DNA of 24,633 nucleotides from Mucidula mucida (lineage: Eukaryota; Basidiomycota; Agaricomycetes; Agaricales; Physalacriaceae). Under the pieces are notes generated by a model. The model made no database searches. It was not told the origin of the DNA and saw only the letters and a list, made by a program, of their open reading frames with translations. The stretch lies in contig JADNYV010000511.1 of assembly GCA_015501055.1 (NCBI GenBank), positions 1 through 24,633 of the forward strand. Direction: 5' to 3'. How positions within the stretch are numbered: position 1 is the first letter of the stretch; each line of letters starts with the position of its first letter. The translations under genes and the position numbers were made by a program. Of the stretch, positions 18,061 through 24,633 are shown one piece after another.

Positions 18061-19042
18061 GGGGTTGAGGAGGATAACTTAAACCAAGTGTTACTGGATC
18101 CTAAATTCTTCCGGATTCGGGCAACACAGCTGGGTGCAATTACCACAATTAGAGATGCAGAGTTGAGGAGACATATTTGAGAATGTCCAGAGAAGGACGT
18201 TGAAGTCCGTGGTGCGTTAAACATGATTCTTACAATTGGTCCCCATTTGCTGGTCAAAAACCTACAGGAGTGGAACTACAACAACAGCATTGTCCTCTTC
18301 TGAGGCAAGGTCTACGTTCTAAACAACCTCAAACTTCAACATGACATAGCCAAAATGCACCATAACCTTGTTGCCCCCGGACACTCGGGGCGCTTCAAGA
18401 CATATAAGAATTCTGGTGGCCAGGCATGTTAGTCTTTGTTCAAGACTATTTCAATGGCTGCGCTACCAGTCAGATGTCAAAACCCAGCAATCATCCCGCC
18501 CATGTCCTGCTTGTTCCTAACAAGATCTCTGAACGTCCCTTTGGCACCATCACAACCAACTTTATTACCGACCTTTCAGAATGTGAAGGTCACAATGCCA
18601 TTTACTGCGTTGTTAACCAACTCACAAAGGGTGTGGTTGTATCTCCATATTGTAAGACCATTAACACAGATGGTACAGTGGACATACTGCTGGAAGGCAC
18701 CTTCCAATGTTGGCCTTTGGGACAAGATGATCTCCAACCGAGGCTCTCAGTTTGCCAGCAAGGTTATGCAGGCTATTCATGCTAAGCTTGGCATCACCTC
18801 TGCGCTCAGTAGGGCTTATCATCCCCAAACAGATGACAAAACCAAGCGCTACAACCAGGAGCTTGAGCAATACCTATGCGTCTTTTGCAACTACCAACAA
18901 GACAACTGGGTCAATCACCTGCCATACGTGTTCACTCTGTCATGGGCAAATCCCTCTTTGAACTCCTTTACAGGTATCAGCCATGCTTCTTTCCCTCACT
19001 AAACCCCACATCCAATATTTCCTCCATTGAGGAACGGCTCAC
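18061..19042 (+). pseudogene. Relic integrase, catalytic Glu replaced
   Basis: After TGA 18178 and TGA 18301 the zinc-binding region reads HDIAKMHHNLVAPGHSGRFK and is then frameshifted near 18410. The core keeps FITDLSECEGHNAIY and, in another frame, MISNRGSQFASKVMQ and AYHPQTDDKTKRYNQELEQY. In the last motif the catalytic Glu position (QTER/QTEW in relatives) is Lys, AAG at 18844-18846, a G-to-A type change. It ends near 19002; the remaining 40 bp up to LTR6 are not recognisable. The C-terminal domain and any chromodomain are absent. Confidence 0.7.
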
Positions 19043-19572
19043 TGTTAGCAACTGACTATAGCCACAAGACTAAACCAGGTACCACAGCAAGAACTAAAGA
19101 AGAAAGTGTTTGCGTTTGTAAGACTAGGCTAGGCCAGGTGTATAAACGAGATCGGAACTAAAGTACAATGATGCTACGCTACTGCTTATATACTAGTAAG
19201 TCTGTGTTTGGGACTCCTTGTCCATATGTGTTTCCGCTAGGGTTAACTCCACGCCCCTGACCCAGTGTTGTATGCTGCTAGTCCGTAAAACCATTAAATA
19301 GAAGTGGTAACTGCATGTTAGTAATAATACTGAAACAACTATGTGTACTACGAGTGTCGGTGTTGTGTATATAATAGGAAGTCCATGAGGTATTGGCATA
19401 TATGATGTCATCCATGTGTTGGGCATATGTCCGACATGAGTACGGCTTTGGTAATGAAAAGGAGTATGATTGGTGACAAACCAGATGATGAAACAGTCTG
19501 TTGGTTGATAAGACAAGTCCCGATAAGATATGATGAAGATATGAGAATGTGAAAATATGGCGATTCATAACA
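19043..19572 (-). repeat. LTR6, 3' LTR of element C
   Basis: Complete, about 530 bp, TGTTAGCAAC...ATTCATAACA on the plus strand. Its left flank is the relic integrase. Only the last 29 bp on the right (19544-19572) have a partner in arm 1, because the matching LTR5 is cut short. Confidence 0.85.
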
Positions 19573-19583
19573 TCACCCCCTCC

Positions 19584-20669
19584 TTAAGGCGCAAATTCCA
19601 TTCTGCGCCAGAGTCGCTCCATAAGGGCCGCAGAGGGTAGCATGACGTCAAGGGGTTTGGTGTCAGGCGGTGGCATGGGTCGGAATAGATGTGATGGAAA
19701 TTGTGACATGGGAACTTCAATGCGAGCAAGTGCGGGTGGCTTCGGCTTGTTCGGATATTGTTGGTAAAAATCACTAATAGCTTCATCAGCATTTTTGAGA
19801 TTGCATGCCGGTTCCCATGTCTGCTCATGTGTACTATAACCCTTCCAGTGAACCTTGTATTGAAAACCCCTATGGTACTTTCGGGAATTAACCACTTTCT
19901 CAACCTCCCATTCCGGTTCGGCTCCTTCCAGCACAGGTGGTGGACGCATGTTTTGGGATTGCGTTGAAAATTGGGGCTTGTGGTAAGGCGTCAACAGGGC
20001 CTCATTGAACACGGGGTGGATGCTTTTCCATGTGTGAGGAATCTGGAGCTTGTAAGAACTCGTCCCGACTTTCTTGATCACTTTGAACGGCCTGAAGCGT
20101 TTGTCATCGAGCTTCTTCATTGGTCGGTCCGTGCTGAGATTTGTCCCTTCCAGCCATACTTTGTCGCCTTCCTTGTAGTCCACTGCCTCTGTTCTTTTCT
20201 TGTCATAAAACTGTTTCATGTCCTCTTTGGCCATCTTCAATGCCAACCCCACTTCGTCCCATGTCTTCCTCATGCTGTCGGCAAACTCCTGCGCAGTCTC
20301 ATTTCTCGATGCCGTTTTCGGAGTGGTGCCTTTGTAGGGATGTCTGCCCATGTCTGCGAAGAACGGAGTGACTTTGGTCGCCGAGTGAACTCGATTGTTG
20401 TAAACAAATTCAGCAGAGGGTAGCCATTCGTGCCAGTTGTTCTGATGGTAGTTGACAAATAACCGTAAGAAATGTTCTATCTCTTGGTTCAACCACTCTG
20501 TCTGTCCATTTGCCTGTGGATGATACGCTGTTGTAAAGTTTCCTTTGATGCCCAACAGCCGGTACAACTCCTTCATAAAACGTGAGTAATATTGCGGACC
20601 TCGATCATGTATCATCTGTTGTGGCATCCCATGTATGGGGAAAATACGATCACGGTAAATGCGGGCCAT
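19584..20669 (-). CDS. Element C integrase core C-terminal part with chromodomain, 361 codons open
   Basis: An uninterrupted frame starting at MARIYRDRIF. It contains the second and third catalytic residues (MIHDRGPQYYSRF and QTEWLNQEIEHF), the C-terminal DNA-binding domain (DKVWLEGTNLSTD, FRPFKVIKKVG), the chromodomain (WEVEKVVNSRKYHRGF, YKVHWKGY, TWEPACNL) and the proline-rich tail ending RRMEFAP. It is nearly identical to the B copy; the only protein differences I noticed are two residues near the end (SAALMERL against STALKERL). It is not a natural gene start: this is the 3' part of pol, and the first catalytic Asp lies upstream in a broken frame. Confidence 0.75.
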   Translation of the reverse strand: MARIYRDRIFPIHGMPQQMIHDRGPQYYSRFMKELYRLLGIKGNFTTAYHPQANGQTEWLNQEIEHFLRLFVNYHQNNWHEWLPSAEFVYNNRVHSATKVTPFFADMGRHPYKGTTPKTASRNETAQEFADSMRKTWDEVGLALKMAKEDMKQFYDKKRTEAVDYKEGDKVWLEGTNLSTDRPMKKLDDKRFRPFKVIKKVGTSSYKLQIPHTWKSIHPVFNEALLTPYHKPQFSTQSQNMRPPPVLEGAEPEWEVEKVVNSRKYHRGFQYKVHWKGYSTHEQTWEPACNLKNADEAISDFYQQYPNKPKPPALARIEVPMSQFPSHLFRPMPPPDTKPLDVMLPSAALMERLWRRMEFAP

Positions 20670-21650
20670 GCCTTCCGACGTCAGAGTGGTATGTGTTGGT
20701 ATAATGTGTAATCACTTTGTGAAGTGGTCCACAGATGTGCTGATCGCATTGTATCCTCCCGATCCGGTAACTCCCAATCATGTCCGTCCCTACTATCTCC
20801 CATGGCTTGTGTGATACATCAATGGGATGAAGGGGTGCGGCCGGCTTCGTGCGATGTGACTTTGTGGCCTGACATTTTTGGCATCCTTCTACGTATTCGC
20901 GGACATCTCGGCTGATTCTGGGCCACCAATAGGTGTGTGTGATCAACTCAAGGGTCTTGTATCGTCCCGGATGTCCTGCAAGCTGTGCATCATGGTGCAT
21001 TCCAATAACTCTTCCCCGCAATTCCTTGTCCTTCGGTATGTAAATATGTTCTTTCCACATAATAAGTCCATTTTCCTTCTTTTCCCATCCTTTTTCTTTG
21101 TTTTCTAATGCTTTTTGTACGTATCTGTCTTTGTTTCCTTTTCTTTGTTTGATTTTGTTAAGTAATTCGTCCTCCGGTGTATCTACTGTATGTAAAGAAA
21201 ATTGAATTTGTGAAATAAAAAACTCTGGTTTGAGCAAAACAATGTTTTCGTTATCTTTTCCCCCTTCTCAAGGCCTGTCATCCTTGACAAGGCATCAGCT
21301 TTTCCCATCGTCCTGCTGGCTTATGAATCATCTGTATGTCATATTCCGCCAACTCCGTAACCCATCGCCTGCCTCGATTCAACTTCTGCGGTTCCTGAAG
21401 TACTGAAGATTTTGATGATCGGTGAAAACCTCCACTGTCTCCTTAGCGCCTAGGAGTATTGCCGCCAGTTGTTGATCGAGTCCATAATAGCCATCATCTC
21501 TTTGTCGTAGATCTCATAATTGCGCTCCACTTCGTTCAGCGCGCGAGACCAAAAGGCTACTGGTCTCCATTTTCCGTCAACAAACTGGGAAAGAACCGCC
21601 CCGTTCGCATAGTTCGAGGAGTCCGCCTCGACTCAAAACTTGCCGTCGTC
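20650..21650 (-). pseudogene. Element C RNase H and integrase N-terminal half
   Basis: A frame from 21237 to 20650 carries KPEFFISQIQFSLHT, GHPGRYKTLELITHTYWWP, CQKCQATK and VGTDMIG, then is shifted by a one-base deletion (shared with A) and another nearby. Upstream, between 21240 and 21650, several isolated one-base deletions relative to A and B break RNase H. The TGA after DDGKF found in A and B is also present (about 21633-21635). Confidence 0.75.
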
Positions 21651-22620
21651 GTGTGGTACGATCAGAACGGGTTCTTCCGTCATCCTCCGTTTCAACTCCT
21701 CAAACGCCTCGTGTTGCTCCATGCCCCAAACCCACTCGCCCTTCCCGGTTAGCGATGTCAATGGCTTCGCTACTCCCGCAAATCCCCAGATGAAACGTCG
21801 GTAGAAGTTGCAGAAGCCCAGGAATGACTGTACTTCCTTCTTCTTCGTCGGCTCCTTCCATTCCTTCACTACGGCCACTTTTGCCGGATCCATCTTCACT
21901 TCTCCTCCTCCAACAATAACTCCTAAGTAGTCTACAGTATGTGCCTCAAAACTACATTTCTCGGGTTTTAAATACAACTTATTTACTCGTAATATTTCTA
22001 ATACCTTGTCGTACAATCTGTCTATGCTCCTCGAGAGTGTTCGTAAAGATAAGTATATCGTCCAGGTAAACTATAACATGTCCGCGTCAATCAACTCCTT
22101 CAGAATGTGATTCATGAACGATTGGAAGTTGCCGGCGAGTTTGTAAGTCCGAAAACATGACTGAGGGCTCGAACAGGCCTCGGTTTGTTCTAAACACCGC
22201 TTTCCACTCATCACCTTCTTTGATCCGGATGTTATTGTAACCCCATCGGACATCCATCTTTGTAAAACACTTTGCTCCCTTCAGCTTGTGATAGTTCTTG
22301 GATCAACGGTAAGGGGTATCGGTTTTTTATTGTCATGTCATTCAATTTCCGATAATCCTGCACGGGCCGAAGACTTCCGTCCTTCTTCTTGACAAAGAAG
22401 AATGGTGACGCCATGGGTGAGATTGATGGCCGTATTCGTCCCGTGGTATGTTTTCCTCCAAGAACTTGTCTAATGCCTTCTGCTCGGATGGACTAAGGGA
22501 ATAGACTTGCAGTCAACCGGTTTGGAACCAGGCGTAAGTTCTATCGCGTGATCCCAGGGTCTTCGCTCCGGTAACTTATCAAAGTCCGCCTTGCTAATAC
22601 ATCGGAAAATTCCTCGATGT
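21633..22620 (-). pseudogene. Element C reverse transcriptase, multiple one-base deletions
   Basis: The same RT as A and B. The thumb/connection frame (22016-21633) is correct, including [12 protein letters not shown]. The palm is cut into short frames by one-base deletions (for example around 22082, 22128, 22153, 22290 and 22445). The active site reads YLDD. The high density of isolated deletions differs from the intact 3' part at 19584-20669 and may reflect sequencing error. Confidence 0.75.
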
Positions 22621-23103
22621 TGTTAGCGACTGACTAAGCCACGAGACTCAACCAGGTACCACAGCAAGAACTAAAGAGAAAGTGTTCGCGTTCGTAAGAC
22701 TAGGCTAGGCCAGGTGTATAACGAGATCGGAACTAAAGTACAATGATACTACACTACTGCTTATATACTAGTAAGTCTGTGTTTGAAGCTCCTTGTCCAT
22801 ACGCGTTTCCACTAGGGATGCTCCACGCCCTTGACCCAGTGTTGTATGCTACTAGTCCGTGAAACCATTAAATACGAGTGGTGACTGCATGTAAGTAATA
22901 ATACTGAAACGACCATGTGTGCTACGAGTGTCGGCGGTGTGTATACAATAGGGAGTCCATGAGGTATCGGCATGTATGATGTCATCCATGTGTTGGGCGT
23001 GTGTCCGACATGAGTACGGCTTCGGTAATGAAAAGGGGTATGATCGGTGACGAAACAAATGATGAAACGGTCCGTTGGTTGATAAGACAAGTCCGATAGA
23101 TAT
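22621..23103 (-). repeat. LTR7, truncated LTR, inverted partner of LTR4
   Basis: Starts TGTTAGCGACTGACTAAG and ends where the copia scrap begins, lacking the same ~40 bp as LTR4. It directly follows the RT fragment without leader. Confidence 0.8.
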
Positions 23104-23211
23104 AGAATGTCATCATGGATCGGTGATATCCGCAGTGTGGTGTTCCGCCTCAAACAAGCTGGGATTAGTGTCAATGATGAAGACATTATCCTTGTCCTCA
23201 CCATGGGTCTT
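23104..23211 (+). pseudogene. Second copy of the Ty1/copia gag scrap
   Basis: Plus strand reads MSSWIGDIRSVVFRLKQAG then ISVNDEDIILVLTMGL, as at 11991-12098. It is flanked by LTR7 and LTR8 in mirror arrangement. Its presence in both arms shows that the arms share one ancestral locus. Confidence 0.55.
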
Positions 23212-23393
23212 TGGTTATGAATCGCCATATTTTACATTTTCAATCTTATCATATCTTATCGGGGGGGCTTGTCTTATCAACCAACGGACTGTTTCAATCA
23301 TCTGTTTCGTCACCGATCATACTCTGTTCATTACCGAAGTGATTGTTGATCAGCACTTCGCTGTTTGATTCATTGCACGTTCCCCCATCCCCT
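23212..23393 (+). repeat. LTR8 fragment plus leader relic
   Basis: LTR start fragment at 23212-23339 (with an extra G in the first bases and other single-base differences from LTR3), followed by the leader relic at 23340-23393. This mirrors 11811-11990 of arm 1. Confidence 0.75.
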
Positions 23394-23924
23394 TGTTATG
23401 AATCGCCATATTTTCACATTTTCACATCTTATCATATCTTATCGGGGGCTTGTCTTATCAACCAATGGACCGTTTCATCATCTGTTTCGTCACCGATCAT
23501 ACCCCTTTTCATTCACGAAGCTGTACTCATGTCGGACACACGTCCAACACATGGATGACATCATAACATGCCGATACCTCATGGACTCCCTATTGTATAC
23601 ACACCGCCGACACTCGTAGTACACATGGTTGTTTCAGTATTATTACGTACATGCAGTTACCACCCGTATTTAATGGTTTCACGGACTAGTAGCATTACAA
23701 CACTGGGTCAAGGTGTGGAGTTATCCCTAGCGGAACACGTATGGACAAGGAGTCCCAAACACAGGCTTACTAGTATATAAGCAGTAGTGTAGTTATCATT
23801 GTACTTTAGTTCGATCTCGTTTATACACCTGGCCTAGCCTAGTCTTACGAATGCGAACACTTTCTCTTTCAGTTCTTGCTGTGGTACCTGGTTTAGTCAC
23901 ATGGCTATTAGTCAGTCGCTAACA
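23394..23924 (+). repeat. LTR9, 5' LTR of element D
   Basis: Starts TGTTATGAATCG and ends GTCAGTCGCTAACA. TATATAA lies at 23774-23780. Several one-base insertions and deletions distinguish it from LTR2, including one inside the transcript-start segment (TAGTTCGATCT, one C fewer). Confidence 0.85.
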
Positions 23925-23926
23925 GA

Positions 23927-23938
23927 AGATCGGAACTA
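23927..23938 (+). other. Primer binding site of element D, self-priming type
   Basis: AGATCGGAACTA, 2 nt after the LTR end, identical to the site in element A. The LTR segment it should pair with lacks one C in this copy, which may be a sequencing error. Confidence 0.6.
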
Positions 23939-24517
23939 CTTTCTACCACCTACCACACATCCCTGATCGTCGATCAGCACTTCGCTGTTTGATCATCGCA
24001 CATTTCCCATCCCCTTTCCTGTTTACAGATTGACGGATTCCTAATTCCAGCACACGTCCGCATACATGTGTATTGGTCCCAGTAGCGCTGGCTAACGTTA
24101 GAGGATAACTACCTTGGGTGCTGAAGTGCCCTCTCTATGAGAACGAACTTTTGGCAGTTGCCACTTCAGTGGGCGCTGTTTACGGGTCAACCCCCGTTCC
24201 CAGAAAAACTTTGGCTTACCTCACACCAGAGGGACGTCGGCTGGCAATTGTTAACTTGTGACGAGCTCTTGGGCTCCGTAGATACATAGTCAGTAGTCAG
24301 TAAAATAGCGTAGACAGTTACAATACCTACCTACTTTACTTACCTTTACGATACACACCATCATTCCCCACCCTACCAAGTTCTGGATTCTATTTCAGAT
24401 CTAGGCAACTCCTCCTTATTCATCCAAACCTCTATTCCCTCACCCGTTCATCAAAATCCGCATCTCCCATATCCCCACTTCACCCTTTCATCTCCGATCC
24501 TATCACCCCGATTCATC

Positions 24518-24633
24518 ATGTCCAACGAAGCACCCAAAACCGCTCCTCACACACTCATCACGCCAATGTCAACACCAAAGGCCGATCCCTTGTCAACAAG
24601 CTTATGACTATGACGGGATAAGTCCAAGTACAA
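24518..24633 (+). pseudogene. Element D gag, N-terminal fragment
   Basis: The ATG at 24518 begins MSNEAPKTAPHTLITP as in element A. The ATG frame meets TGA at 24605 because one base is missing relative to A. The clade-typical gag sequence is again in a different frame from the ATG. The window ends here. Confidence 0.65.

Larger units (their letters stand above)
15677..19042 (+). mobile_element. Second-family Ty3/gypsy relic in the spacer between the arms
   Basis: A degenerate plus-strand pol with protease, RT, RNase H and integrase parts but no recognised gag or LTR of its own. It differs clearly from the A/B/C family (YMDD active site, different linker sequences). It is bounded by the LTR5 stub on the left and LTR6 on the right. 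At least 14 premature stops and several frameshifts make it long dead. The first ~150 bp (15677-15830) show nothing recognisable. Confidence 0.8.
19043..23103 (-). mobile_element. Element C: chromovirus deletion derivative, inverted partner of B
   Basis: Minus-strand order: truncated LTR7 (23103-22621), RT region starting at the same CATCGAGGA junction as B, RNase H, integrase, chromodomain, polypurine tract (19573-19586) and complete LTR6. Gag, protease and primer site are missing exactly as in B. It retains YLDD in RT and the frame-keeping base at MDPAKVAV that A and B have lost. Confidence 0.85.
19544..24633 (-). repeat. Arm 2 of the inverted duplication
   Basis: Reverse complement of 10564-15676, with all the same internal junctions. 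The arms are separated by a spacer of about 3.87 kb (15677-19543). The window ends inside this arm. Confidence 0.85.
23394..24633 (+). mobile_element. Element D: 5' end of a fourth copy, running off the window
   Basis: 5' LTR (23394-23924), primer binding site, leader (23925-24517) and the start of gag, in plus orientation. It is the mirror image of the 5' end of element A. Whether the rest of the element follows is not visible. Confidence 0.85.

Noticed and set aside
1..24633. CRISPR arrays, tRNA or rRNA genes, defence or biosynthetic gene clusters
   Set aside because: No short regularly spaced repeats, no cloverleaf-type sequences and no clustered accessory genes were seen; the repeats are all explained by LTR elements and the inverted duplication.

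Overview
The window looks like nuclear DNA of an agaricomycete (mushroom-forming basidiomycete). The two host genes have short introns (45-62 nt) with GT...AG ends. The protein families also fit: a lineage-type kinase, an F-box/LRR-like tail and a DDE transposase family common in agaricomycetes. Inserted into this is a dense nest of Ty3/gypsy chromovirus retrotransposons. I saw no bacterial-style operons, tRNA, rRNA or CRISPR array.

Layout. Positions 1-3090 are host sequence: a five-exon orphan gene (338-1143) and a five-exon protein-kinase-like gene (1574-3088). Positions 3468-3875 (-) hold a fragment resembling the C-terminus of F-box/LRR-like proteins. Positions 4114-5558 (-) hold an internally deleted DDE transposase. 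From 5559 to the window end everything is retrotransposon. Element A (5559-11810, -) has two ~530 bp LTRs (TG...CA), a self-priming type primer site, a leader, gag with a CCHC knuckle, a -1 frameshift signal, and broken protease, RT, RNase H, integrase and chromodomain segments. Two deletion derivatives of the same family follow: B (+, 12099-15676) and C (-, 19043-23103). They lack gag and protease but keep RT through chromodomain. A fourth copy, D (+), begins at 23394 and runs off the window inside gag. Between B and C lies a heavily mutated gypsy relic of a different family (15677-19042).

The large-scale structure is an inverted duplication. Positions 10564-15676 and 19544-24633 are reverse complements of each other, including accidental junctions such as a ~108 bp Ty1/copia gag scrap trapped between opposed LTRs. 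The arms are therefore copies of one composite locus and not independent insertions. Arm 2 outside about 20.75 kb carries many isolated one-base indels, so sequence or assembly quality must be considered.

I found no convincing new gene system. The most informative sequence-level signals are the GGGTTTT slippery site with its hairpin at the gag end, the LTR-leader complementarity implying self-priming, the inverted duplication, and the premature-stop spectrum of the elements.
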